Of a stretch of DNA of 64,000 nt, positions 36,575-44,699 are shown piece by piece (position 1 is the first letter of the stretch; each line of letters opens with the position of its first letter). The stretch spans positions 89,887-153,886 of the forward strand of contig JAISGN010000002.1 in assembly GCA_031263015.1 (NCBI GenBank), written 5' to 3'. The stretch comes from Bacteroidales bacterium (GTDB lineage: Bacteria; Bacteroidota; Bacteroidia; Bacteroidales; P3). The notes below the pieces were generated by a model. That model saw nothing but the letters and a program-made list of their open reading frames with translations, was not told where the DNA came from and made no database searches. The translations under genes and the position numbers were made by a program.

Positions 36575-37397
36575 TTCCCATGCCCTTCATAAGTTTTTGT
36601 TTCTCCTTACTAAACAAGTCTTTTATCACATAAACATCCTTTATCTTGTTATAATTTGAAGAGAAGCGTATATTGATAACATAAAACCCTGTTGCCGCAT
36701 CCAATTCGTAAGACTCAACATAACCAACGACTATGCCTTCGGGAATATTTGAAGAGAACCCACTGCTAATAATCGTATCACCTTTTTTTAACGGCAATGA
36801 CGAAGGATAATCTATTACTTGCCCTTTTTCATAAGAACCGCCAGCCCATACAAGTGTTCCCGTAGCCTGCGTACGCTTGTTTTTAACGCTTCGTTTGCTG
36901 TCTTGGTGAAGCACAGGCATTATTAAAGCAAAATTATTTGTGGTTCTAAGAATAACACCTACTAATCCGGAAGGACAAATAACGCCCATATCAGATTTAA
37001 CGCCCTGTTTGCTCCCCTTATTTATCATAAAATAATTATTCCTCTTGCCTAACGTACGAGAGATGATTTGAGCTGAGGTGTAAGAGTACTGTTGCATATA
37101 AATAGTATCAACGATAGATGTGCTGTCATCAACTATGGCAAATTTAGAAGCAGGTAACATCGCTCGCAACGCAGCATTCTCTTTTACCAACAAAGCATTT
37201 TCTTCATGCAAGTCAAAATATTGCGTTACGGAAGCCTGTTTATCATAAATACCGGCAGCAATGCTGTTAAACAAATTGCCTATTGCTGAACTCTGATAGT
37301 AAGAATTATTAACTATGAGAGCAATTGCTAATCCTTCTAAGGCTAAAAAGAGAAAAATGTAGTAGAATCTTGATATAAAACGTGCGAGTTCTTTCAT
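36567..37397 (-). CDS. mreC: Rod shape-determining protein MreC
   Basis: 276 residues. One N-terminal transmembrane helix (YYIFLFLALEGLAIALIV, about 12-30) is followed by a periplasmic coiled coil (about 55-80, NALLVKENAALRAML) and a beta-rich domain. That domain has KGSKQGVKSDMGVICPSGLVG and the LVWAGGSYEKGQ block. MreC scaffolds MreD, RodA and PBP2 at the lateral wall. No mreB, pbpA or rodA flanks it, unlike the usual mre cluster. A TACTTTTG -7 element is at 37418-37425. Confidence 0.95.
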   Translation of the reverse strand: MKELARFISRFYYIFLFLALEGLAIALIVNNSYYQSSAIGNLFNSIAAGIYDKQASVTQYFDLHEENALLVKENAALRAMLPASKFAIVDDSTSIVDTIYMQQYSYTSAQIISRTLGKRNNYFMINKGSKQGVKSDMGVICPSGLVGVILRTTNNFALIMPVLHQDSKRSVKNKRTQATGTLVWAGGSYEKGQVIDYPSSLPLKKGDTIISSGFSSNIPEGIVVGYVESYELDAATGFYVINIRFSSNYNKIKDVYVIKDLFSKEKQKLMKGMGNE

Positions 37398-37417
37398 GAG
37401 ATACGATTAACAAAAGG

Positions 37418-37425
37418 CAAAAGTA
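37418..37425 (-). promoter_or_regulatory. -7 promoter element of mreC operon
   Basis: The minus strand reads TACTTTTG, 20 bases before the mreC ATG. It is next to the -33 box of the divergent lipoprotein gene. Confidence 0.55.
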
Positions 37426-37434
37426 TAATATTTT

Positions 37435-37464
37435 TTTGTATTACGAACTAAATTAGTACTTTTG
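37435..37464 (+). promoter_or_regulatory. Promoter of the 37489 lipoprotein gene
   Basis: TTTG at 37435-37438 and TACTTTTG at 37457-37464, 18 bases apart, 24 bases before the ATG. A close match to the Bacteroidota primary sigma consensus. Confidence 0.7.
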
Positions 37465-37488
37465 CAGCATTAATAAAATATAAAACGA

Positions 37489-38052
37489 ATGAAAACATTT
37501 AAAAAATCTCTTTTGGCAATAGCCATAGTTGCTTTTGCGGTTGTATTCTCTTCTTGCGATGGTGAGAAAGACATTGACGATGTCATAAAAAGCGTTACCG
37601 GCAGCGCATCTTTCACTCTTAACGGCACGAATCATACAATGCCTTCAGCAGTGTTTGTCAAAAACAACGGCAAACTAATGATTACTTCAACGGATACGAA
37701 GAATTATTTGGTTCTTTATATTTCTGCGGCAAGTACAGGTGAGTATGAATTAGGTTTAGGCAAGAATGTAACCGATGTTGCTGGCAATATCGGCGATATT
37801 TCTTCTCTTCTTAGCGGTGATGGCAACTATCTGGCTTATACTGCCAACATTACCGATTATGAAAACGCAACTGTCGCTTTGATAGGCAGCGTTAATTTTG
37901 AGGAAATGTCCGATAGTAAAGTTAAAGGCACGTTTAGCGCCACGGCTATCAAGGCTTCCCAAATTACTAACTTGGATGTAACCGATATTGTGGCTTTATT
38001 AACAGGCAGTAACTTAGAAGGAGAATTTGAAGCAGTAGGAAAAGCCTTTTAA
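37489..38052 (+). CDS. Small lipoprotein of unknown function
   Basis: 187 residues. The signal peptide ends in the lipobox VVFSSC (Cys at about 22). The mature part has a short Asp/Lys-rich linker and beta-strands with FTLNGTNHTMPSAVF and YLVLYISAASTGEYELG. This resembles the DUF6252-type lipoproteins of Bacteroidota, which have a similar fold of stacked strands. Function unknown. It has a strong promoter and terminator and is therefore monocistronic. Confidence 0.8.
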   Translation: MKTFKKSLLAIAIVAFAVVFSSCDGEKDIDDVIKSVTGSASFTLNGTNHTMPSAVFVKNNGKLMITSTDTKNYLVLYISAASTGEYELGLGKNVTDVAGNIGDISSLLSGDGNYLAYTANITDYENATVALIGSVNFEEMSDSKVKGTFSATAIKASQITNLDVTDIVALLTGSNLEGEFEAVGKAF

Positions 38053-38090
38053 TCGCTGTTTCAAAAAATTTAATCCCGTTCTTAAACAAC

Positions 38091-38119
38091 AAAAGAGGCT
38101 ATTCAATGTAGCCTCTTTT
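38091..38119. terminator. Terminator between convergent genes at 38.1 kb
   Basis: An 11-bp perfect stem, AAAAGAGGCTA / TAGCCTCTTTT, with a 7-base loop and T/A-rich flanks. It serves the 37489 gene, and possibly the convergent anti-sigma gene. Confidence 0.85.
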
Positions 38120-38146
38120 GTTTATAATCAAAATTTATGGCGTTTG

Positions 38147-38950
38147 CTATTCCACAAGCATAAAACTGCCGCTCTGTTGCGATTGAATACCGTCCGCAGT
38201 CTTGAAAGAAATAATATAAATGTATGCTCCGCCCTTGCACATCTTGCCCGACGAACGCCCATCCCAACCACTATCAATATATTTTGTCCTAAAAAGTATT
38301 TGTCCCTGCGAATTGTAGATGGTCATCTCATAAGACAACAAATCTTTATGAGCAGGCTTGAATATATTGTTTGAATTCCCGTAAGGGGTAAAGGCATTCG
38401 GAATATAAAGTTTAGGTATAGCGGCGGTATCTTTACGTAATGTGGTGCGGATTTGTGCAATGGTGTCGTCGGCAACTGCTTTCAGAGGTTTAATATCAGC
38501 ATTCACCGATGAATTTATGGCATTCGGTTTAACTATATTCAACGATTGCACATCCACAGGCACATCTGTTATTTCCGCAACAGGCATTTCCACTTTGCTT
38601 GTGTCGTTTTGCGGCAACGAAATGCTGACAGGCTCTTTGGTCTGCACCTTTGGCTGCGTTTTTACGACATTATTTTGCAGCACAACAGCATTTTGTTTTG
38701 TCAAAACAGCCTTTTCTTTCGTTAATACATTGTTCGGGCTGTCTGTTTTGCCGTCCGAAAATATTGCAACAGCCCCTGCAACAATTGAAACGCCGACAAC
38801 AACGGCTATAATCACACCATAAGCCTTGCGAGGCAAATAATATTTATGTATCTTCTTATTAATATTTTTCCAAAGCTGCTCATCAGGTTTTACTTCATAG
38901 TCCTGCAAATCCTTTATTACTTCTTCGTAACTTTTTTCATTATCTTTCAT
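38147..38950 (-). CDS. Transmembrane anti-sigma-like protein with T9SS type B-like C-domain
   Basis: 267 residues. The N-terminal ~40 cytoplasmic residues (KPDEQLWKNINKKI) resemble Bacteroidota anti-sigma factors, and a single membrane helix follows (about 43-64, AYGVIIAVVVGVSIVAGAVA). A low-complexity periplasmic linker rich in Lys/Val/Asn/Thr covers about 65-175. Residues 180-267 begin YIPNAFTPYGNSNNIFKP and contain WDGRSSGKMCKGGAYIYII, matching the gliding-motility (CHU_C, T9SS type B) domain. This domain normally sits on secreted proteins, not on a single-pass membrane protein. The stop of the sigma gene overlaps its start by 4 bases. Confidence 0.85.
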   Translation of the reverse strand: MKDNEKSYEEVIKDLQDYEVKPDEQLWKNINKKIHKYYLPRKAYGVIIAVVVGVSIVAGAVAIFSDGKTDSPNNVLTKEKAVLTKQNAVVLQNNVVKTQPKVQTKEPVSISLPQNDTSKVEMPVAEITDVPVDVQSLNIVKPNAINSSVNADIKPLKAVADDTIAQIRTTLRKDTAAIPKLYIPNAFTPYGNSNNIFKPAHKDLLSYEMTIYNSQGQILFRTKYIDSGWDGRSSGKMCKGGAYIYIISFKTADGIQSQQSGSFMLVE

Positions 38951-39471
38951 AATTCAAACTTTTCTTTATTCAACAACATCTCCCTTAGCGAAGCCTTAGC
39001 CCTGAAATTCAGCACACGAGCCGTTGAAACAGGCATCTGCATCCTGATTGCAATTTCATCATACGAGAATCCGTCAATCTCAACACTGTTAAAAACCAGA
39101 CGTTGGTTGTCGGGAAGGCAATTGATGCAGGAAACGATTTCTTCAAGCGTGAAACGGCTCATATCAAACGTTATATTATCCTGCTCATTCACTTCTACAT
39201 ACATCTTTTGTGAGCGATAATAATTCAGAGCGTAGTTCACAAAAACTTTTCTCAGCCATCCCTCAAAAGAACCTATGAAATTAAAGGAACGAATGACGTT
39301 AAAAACTTTTATGAATGCGTCCTGAAAAATATCTTCCGCATCAGAACGACTACGAGCATAACGAAGGCAGACGGCAAACATCTTTGCAGCATATTTATCG
39401 TATAATTGCTTCTGACACAAAGGCTTTTTGCTGATACAACCTTCAATAATATTTCTTTCTTCGCTTGTCAT
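38947..39471 (-). CDS. ECF-family sigma-70 factor
   Basis: 174 residues. Region 2 contains SDAEDIFQDAFIKVF, and region 4 contains DGFSYDEIAIRMQMPVSTARVL, a helix-turn-helix. It lacks region 3, as expected for group 4 (ECF) sigma factors. Its 3' end overlaps the start of the anti-sigma-like gene by 4 bases (38947-38950, ATGA), the usual sigma/anti-sigma coupling. Target promoters are unknown. Confidence 0.93.
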   Translation of the reverse strand: MTSEERNIIEGCISKKPLCQKQLYDKYAAKMFAVCLRYARSRSDAEDIFQDAFIKVFNVIRSFNFIGSFEGWLRKVFVNYALNYYRSQKMYVEVNEQDNITFDMSRFTLEEIVSCINCLPDNQRLVFNSVEIDGFSYDEIAIRMQMPVSTARVLNFRAKASLREMLLNKEKFEL

Positions 39472-39574
39472 AATCTATTGTAATAAAGACACATTCTTCT
39501 CTTATTTTGTTTCAAATCAGGCAACAAAAGTAATATTTTTATCATATCAGGCATCCGAAAAATCTTTCTTGATT

Positions 39575-39650
39575 TGGTAAAAATGAAACAGCCTTTGGTG
39601 AAAATATTCCTTGATTTCGTTAAAATGGAACAGCCTTTCGTTAGAAGGAA
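39575..39650. repeat. Short 21-bp phased repeat array (locus G)
   Basis: Cores AAACAGCCTTT at 39586 and GAACAGCCTTT at 39628 are 42 bases (two units) apart, with GGTG/GTTAAAAT-type spacers. It lies in the 317-base gap between divergent sigma and 39789 genes. Confidence 0.8.
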
Positions 39651-39748
39651 ATAATATTTCATAAGAAGATTGCGGCATAACAGCCTGATAAAACGTATGA
39701 ATAAGGTCGGCAAAAAAGATTAGATTTCATTATTTGGAATTTTTTGTA

Positions 39749-39756
39749 TAATTTTG
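39749..39756 (+). promoter_or_regulatory. -7 promoter element of the 39789 lipoprotein gene
   Basis: TAATTTTG, 32 bases before the ATG at 39789. This supports that ATG over the upstream one at 39744, which would start before the promoter. Confidence 0.55.
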
Positions 39757-39788
39757 CAGCCTCTAATTACTTAAAAACATTAACTGAT

Positions 39789-40250
39789 ATGACTAAATTT
39801 AACTTTAAAAACTTTGCAATCCTGTCGCTGATTGCCCTAACTATGATTTCGTGCGGCAAAATCTCAAATCAAGCAACTCAAACCTCAACCGTTACCGGTA
39901 CGGAGACCTTTACAAACAATCTTGGCTTAAAACAAGATATGAATGGTTTGTATCCGCGTGATTTAAAGATGTTTGACAATCCGAAATTAAGAGAACGTTT
40001 GAAGAATCTGATAGGAGATGAAAATTATGCCTTCTTTCAAAAAAACTGGAACGTAGAAGTGCCTATCCAATGCAACGAAGAGATGTTGATTGCGAAGGCT
40101 TGCAAGCAGCATGATTGCGATAAGACCAAGTTTATCCTTGTTTATGATTTTAAAAAGAACAATCTTGCGTACGGAGTGCGTCAAGGAGGGCAAGCAAAGC
40201 AGTTTTCAGAAAACGGATACACGCCTTCGGCAATAAAAAAGGACTTATAA
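39789..40250 (+). CDS. Small lipoprotein of unknown function
   Basis: The start at 39789 gives MTKFNFKNFAILSLIALTMISC, a signal peptide with lipobox Cys. The open frame from 39744 would prefix 15 residues and lies upstream of the -7 element. The mature protein (about 130 residues) contains a globular part with LIGDENYAFFQKNWNVEVP and two Cys (CKQHDC). No family is recognised. Confidence 0.75.
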   Translation: MTKFNFKNFAILSLIALTMISCGKISNQATQTSTVTGTETFTNNLGLKQDMNGLYPRDLKMFDNPKLRERLKNLIGDENYAFFQKNWNVEVPIQCNEEMLIAKACKQHDCDKTKFILVYDFKKNNLAYGVRQGGQAKQFSENGYTPSAIKKDL

Positions 40251-40284
40251 ATTTATTCTTTCTTTGATTTGTAACAGCGGTCGG

Positions 40285-42768
40285 CTATTCCCCTCCGCTT
40301 TTACTGCTTCCTCCGCCACTGCGGTCATTGTTGTCATCGGATTGAATTGCGGTTAATTTTTTCTTCTCATACATACGACCGAAGGAATAAGTAACCCCGA
40401 ATCTCACACCAAGACCTGCCTCTTTGCTTTCTGATTTGTAAGTCTCGTTTGGCGTCTCATATTCGGTTTTATATTGTCGTGGTGAGAGGATATTAGTGAT
40501 TGATATGCTTACTCGCAACGAATTATCAAGGAAAGCACGATTTAATCCTATGCTTATGTTGCTCCATGCCGAGCTTTTGTAGATACTCAAGCCTTCATTG
40601 AGAAAAACGTAGCCGTTTGCAGAGATATTAATCTTCCATGGCAGCTGATATGACAAGTTTCCCCAACCGCTTAATCCGAAGGAATGAAAATCCACGAACC
40701 GATTATTGGTTGTGTATTGGCTTTGGTTATAAGACCCCCCTATTGCGAAATAACAATAAAACTTTTCGCCGATACTCTTGTTGAAACTGATGTTTAGTCC
40801 GAGCGAATGAGCCGTTGCAAGATTTTGAGGCTTACTTAGCGTAATCATTGTGCCTGATAATAATGACGGAACATTAACAATGGCGTCTGTTGAGTAACCA
40901 TAGTAAATTGATGTCGTCAAACAATAGTTCCAAGTATGAGATAAAGATAAATTATGATTAAATGCCGGTCTCAAATCAGGGTCTCCCTGCGATTGAGAAT
41001 AGTCTGATGACTGTATAATAAAGGGATTTAAGTAGCTATAGTCGGGTCGTGAGATTCTATAATTATATCCGAGTGTGAAACGGTTCTTTTCGTTCATCAA
41101 ATAACTGAATCGTAAATTTGGAAAGAGGTTTGGATAATCTAATATATGAGAAGAGTTGCCTATTCTTTGAATCCCGTTAGTGTATGTGTATTCTCCTCGC
41201 AATCCTCCGCGAAGATTGATTTTCTTTCCGAACTTATGGGAATAGGAAACATAAAGAGCGTAAACGTTTTCAAAGTAACGGAAATTGTTTGTCCTGTTTG
41301 CATCATTTACATAGCCGTTATTGGTGTCTATTTGAGCGTTCATATCATTTTCTTGCTTGCTAAACCACATCTTAAAGCCCGTTTCAAAAGTACCGTTCTT
41401 GAATATCTTTTTCTGAAAGTCCGCTTTCCACGACAAATTGTAGTTATCATTGCTTTGATTGTAGTTCTGACCTTTTTTTCTTGTCATTGCCGCAAAATCA
41501 TCTAAGAAATAAGTAAAATCATTTTGATAAAACCTCGGACTTTTAGTAAGGCTAAAATCAATATCCGTTGATAATTTCGTATCGTTGGTATCAAAAGCGT
41601 GAATGTAATTAAGACCTGCGGAAATAATTGTGTAACTATAATTATTCTTTGTCTCATTTCGGTATGATGAATCTATGGTTTGATAAGCATCTTTTGAAGA
41701 AGAAAATTGTGTATTGCTCAAACTGCCGGATGCAGGGTTATAGCTGTCATAATAAAACATATTAAAGCCAATCAGGTTGTTGCTGTCAATAGTATAATCT
41801 CCGTAAAAACCTACGGAAATTCTGCTACCGAATGATTCATTCTCGGGATTCTGACTATAAAGCTTTGTAGTATCGGAGCCATCCAACCATTTCTTGTTTT
41901 CAGACCAACTTCCCAGACTCTTGAAGTTATTCCAATTCTTATTACCCCAAGTAGAAAAAGTCCATTTGTCGTCCATATAACTCAGATTTGCGTTTCCGCT
42001 ATAATCCCACGTCATATTATAACTTGCAGACGAGCCTACCGAACCGTGAATGCCGTAATTCTTCTTGCTATCCATAACAATATTGATTATACCCGCCGTT
42101 CCGTCCGATTCATACTTGGCAGAAGGATTGCTAATGACCTCTATCTTTTGAATCTTATCGGGAGTCATTGATTTAAGCATTGATTTTATTGCCTCCCAAG
42201 CAAGTTTCATATCCTTTCCATTGAACTGAAATTTTGCTCCGCTTTGACCGTTCAGCGTCAGATTCTCATCTTGGTCTATTGAAACGCCGGGTGTCTTTTT
42301 CAAAAGGTCAAAAGCATTCTCCGAAACGCTGCTTAATCCCTCATCAATGTTCATAGTAAGTTTATCAACGTCCATTTCAAATCGCCGAGCCTTTGCTTCA
42401 ACGGTTACTGTGCCTAAATTATTCGCTTCGGACAAAATATAAACGGTATCGAAGTTCAAAGTGTCGTTTTTAACCTTTGTAAAATCAATCTCAAACACCA
42501 AAGTCTTATAGCCGATGTAGCTTATCTTGGCTACGGACGGCTTTTGCTTAAAACGATTAAAGGTAAAATGTCCGTCAATGTTGGTTGTCGTTGCATCCAA
42601 ACGTTTTGTGGTGTCATTCTTATCAAAAATCTGCAGGGTGCAATAGGCAAGCGGTTGTTTGGAAACCGAGTCTGCAATCGTTCCTACGAAGGTCAGAGTT
42701 GTCTTTTGTGCAAATGCCGAACCTGTAATCAAGGTTAATACAAATGCAATCAAGTTTAATTTTTTCAT
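40285..42768 (-). CDS. Outer-membrane beta-barrel receptor (TonB-dependent-like)
   Basis: 827 residues. The signal peptide is LNLIAFVLTLITGSAFAQ. A carboxypeptidase-regulatory-like domain (about 25-110) is followed by a plug with LKKTPGVSIDQDENLTLNG (about 150-165) and VISNPSAKYESDGTAGIINI. The barrel (about 240-800) is the OMP_b-brl_3 type seen in Bacteroidota receptors. The C-terminus ends in a Gly/Ser-rich tail (RSGGGSSKSGGE), odd for a barrel, where a terminal aromatic is usual. It lies 28 bases after terC on the same strand. Ligand unknown. Confidence 0.88.
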   Translation of the reverse strand: MKKLNLIAFVLTLITGSAFAQKTTLTFVGTIADSVSKQPLAYCTLQIFDKNDTTKRLDATTTNIDGHFTFNRFKQKPSVAKISYIGYKTLVFEIDFTKVKNDTLNFDTVYILSEANNLGTVTVEAKARRFEMDVDKLTMNIDEGLSSVSENAFDLLKKTPGVSIDQDENLTLNGQSGAKFQFNGKDMKLAWEAIKSMLKSMTPDKIQKIEVISNPSAKYESDGTAGIINIVMDSKKNYGIHGSVGSSASYNMTWDYSGNANLSYMDDKWTFSTWGNKNWNNFKSLGSWSENKKWLDGSDTTKLYSQNPENESFGSRISVGFYGDYTIDSNNLIGFNMFYYDSYNPASGSLSNTQFSSSKDAYQTIDSSYRNETKNNYSYTIISAGLNYIHAFDTNDTKLSTDIDFSLTKSPRFYQNDFTYFLDDFAAMTRKKGQNYNQSNDNYNLSWKADFQKKIFKNGTFETGFKMWFSKQENDMNAQIDTNNGYVNDANRTNNFRYFENVYALYVSYSHKFGKKINLRGGLRGEYTYTNGIQRIGNSSHILDYPNLFPNLRFSYLMNEKNRFTLGYNYRISRPDYSYLNPFIIQSSDYSQSQGDPDLRPAFNHNLSLSHTWNYCLTTSIYYGYSTDAIVNVPSLLSGTMITLSKPQNLATAHSLGLNISFNKSIGEKFYCYFAIGGSYNQSQYTTNNRFVDFHSFGLSGWGNLSYQLPWKINISANGYVFLNEGLSIYKSSAWSNISIGLNRAFLDNSLRVSISITNILSPRQYKTEYETPNETYKSESKEAGLGVRFGVTYSFGRMYEKKKLTAIQSDDNNDRSGGGSSKSGGE

Positions 42769-42796
42769 AACAAGGTTTTATTTTAATAAAGTCTGA

Positions 42797-43864
42797 TTAT
42801 AATTTTTCTTTTCTTTGAGGTATTAAAACGGAAGCAACTATGCTGATAGTCAAAATTGCAACTATGATGATTAAAGAATGAATTACTTCAAATCCTATTT
42901 GATGTAACCAATGCTCGGCAAGCATCTTGACTCCTATAAAGCACAACAACGCCGACAAACCTATCTTTAAGTAACGGAATTTGTCCATTACGCCGCTCAC
43001 AAGGAAGAACAACGAACGCAAACCCAAAACAGCAAAAATGTTTGAGAAGAAAACGATAAACGGGTCTTTGGTTACGGAGAATATTGCGGGAATTGAGTCA
43101 AAGGCAAAGAGCAAATCCGAAAACTCTATCACAATCAGGCAGAGCAAAAGCGGCGTTAAATGCAATTTTCCGTCAATTCGTTTGATGAATCTTTGGTCTT
43201 CTATCGTTTTTGTAACGGGAAAAAGCCGTGAAGCCAAGCGAACCAATTTGTTTTTCTCAGGATGAACTTCCGCATGCTTGTTTCGTTCCAAGAACATCTT
43301 AATCGCCGTATATATAAGGAAGGCTCCGAAGATGTAAAGGATAAATTCAAACTTCTGAACCAGCATTGATGCCACAAATATGAAGATAAATCGCATCACA
43401 ACCGCACCTAACACTCCCCACATCAAGACTCGTTTGTAGAATTCCTTCTGTACGGCGAATGAAGCGAAGATTAGCAAAATCACAAAGATGTTATCCACCG
43501 ACAAAGAGTACTCTATGATGTATCCTGTAAAATATTCAAGCGACATTTTGCTGTGAAACGCCGCCAGAGCCTCATTATACGGCAGTGCGGCAATGTCTTT
43601 CCACATTGATTGCCCATGATATTTGAGCACAATCTCTTTTAACGAATCCATATCCCCTATTCCGTGCATCAGATAGCCGAAATATCGTATGAAAAAGCCG
43701 AAAGCGATGGCGAAAAAGACCCAAATAGACGTGTTAATCAAGGCTCGCTTCATCGTTACGACCTTATTTTCTTTTTCAAACACGCCTAAATCCAATACAA
43801 GCAAGCCTACAATCAATATGATGAAGCCTGCAAAAAATCCTACTTCCAATAATTCCGAGTGCAT
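42797..43864 (-). CDS. TerC family integral membrane protein
   Basis: 355 residues with about eight hydrophobic segments. The conserved TerC block EYSLSVDNIFVILLIF is at about 111-126, and SDLLFAFDSIPAIFSVTKDPF follows. TerC/Alx-family proteins are proposed to export manganese or other metals and have been linked to tellurite resistance; the role in this organism is not established. A TATTTTTG -7 element is at 43888-43895. The barrel receptor gene follows after 28 bases. Confidence 0.9.
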   Translation of the reverse strand: MHSELLEVGFFAGFIILIVGLLVLDLGVFEKENKVVTMKRALINTSIWVFFAIAFGFFIRYFGYLMHGIGDMDSLKEIVLKYHGQSMWKDIAALPYNEALAAFHSKMSLEYFTGYIIEYSLSVDNIFVILLIFASFAVQKEFYKRVLMWGVLGAVVMRFIFIFVASMLVQKFEFILYIFGAFLIYTAIKMFLERNKHAEVHPEKNKLVRLASRLFPVTKTIEDQRFIKRIDGKLHLTPLLLCLIVIEFSDLLFAFDSIPAIFSVTKDPFIVFFSNIFAVLGLRSLFFLVSGVMDKFRYLKIGLSALLCFIGVKMLAEHWLHQIGFEVIHSLIIIVAILTISIVASVLIPQRKEKL

Positions 43865-43887
43865 AAAGGTTTATATTTACAAAATGG

Positions 43888-43895
43888 CAAAAATA
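43888..43895 (-). promoter_or_regulatory. -7 promoter element of terC
   Basis: The minus strand reads TATTTTTG, 23 bases before the terC start codon. Confidence 0.45.
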
Positions 43896-43907
43896 TTAAA
43901 TTTATTC

Positions 43908-44699
43908 TTATTTATCTGTTATATCTTCAAATATTAGTTCGTTTTGATGAACATTCATTGTGTCTTTTTCTATTTCCCGTATTGTAGAATCGGCTTTAAG
44001 GGACGGGAAAAAGTCCAATCCCGTAGCCTTTTCAATGTCCGAAATGCTTACAACATAACTTGCGAGCGGTTTTTGCTCGTTTGTATTATCCATAATGAAG
44101 GCTGCGGCTTTGTAAGTAGGGTATGAAATATCTATAACAATCTTATAAAAACGGCAAGGCACCAAAACATCGTTTTTCCCTATCGTTCCATAGTTGCAGG
44201 TGTCCAATATAGCCCCGGCAATCACCATAATACTATCATTATTCTTTGCCCACATTCTCACCTTCTCTTCAAGCATTTTCCATTTCTTTTGATTGAATGC
44301 CGGCTTTTGAGGACTTATATTAGTCATAAGGAAGGTTGAGTTCATCGCATCGGCACTCCACGCCATGTCTGCCGCAGGACACAAATGCCCTCTGTCGTAT
44401 CCGCTGTTTGAATAATCACTTGATACTGCCGAATGCTTAACCGACTTGTCTTTAACAAAGTTCTGCTTCCGCTTTACAGCCTTTGATTCCACCATATCTT
44501 TGGTAAGAATGTATGCAACCCAAGCAGAAACTTTTTTATCGTTGCTATAACCGATACGATAGTAAGTATGATTCACCACTTGCAGCCTTTTGGAAGACGA
44601 AGGCTGTGCATTGTCAATAGTAAATATGGTTTGAGTGTGTCCTGTCAGCCAAACAGCCGTCAAGATTAAGGTTATGACTAATTTTTGAACCTTAACCAC
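43908..44699 (-). CDS. Exported DNA/RNA non-specific endonuclease
   Basis: 263 residues with a signal peptide (LVITLILTAVWLTGHTQ). The DRGH catalytic motif is at residues 102-105 within SGYDRGHLCPAADMAW, followed by the metal-binding region FLMTNISPQ and KW. This is the NUC family (beta-beta-alpha metal fold), whose members degrade extracellular DNA and RNA. It may act in nutrient scavenging. Its start overlaps the ABC permease end by 22 bases, so it may be read on the same message. Confidence 0.92.
   Translation of the reverse strand: MVKVQKLVITLILTAVWLTGHTQTIFTIDNAQPSSSKRLQVVNHTYYRIGYSNDKKVSAWVAYILTKDMVESKAVKRKQNFVKDKSVKHSAVSSDYSNSGYDRGHLCPAADMAWSADAMNSTFLMTNISPQKPAFNQKKWKMLEEKVRMWAKNNDSIMVIAGAILDTCNYGTIGKNDVLVPCRFYKIVIDISYPTYKAAAFIMDNTNEQKPLASYVVSISDIEKATGLDFFPSLKADSTIREIEKDTMNVHQNELIFEDITDK

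Noticed and set aside
39468..39713. 81-codon frame over the sigma gene start and locus G
   Set aside because: It translates the repeat (KGCFIFTKSRKIF type) and overlaps the real sigma factor start.
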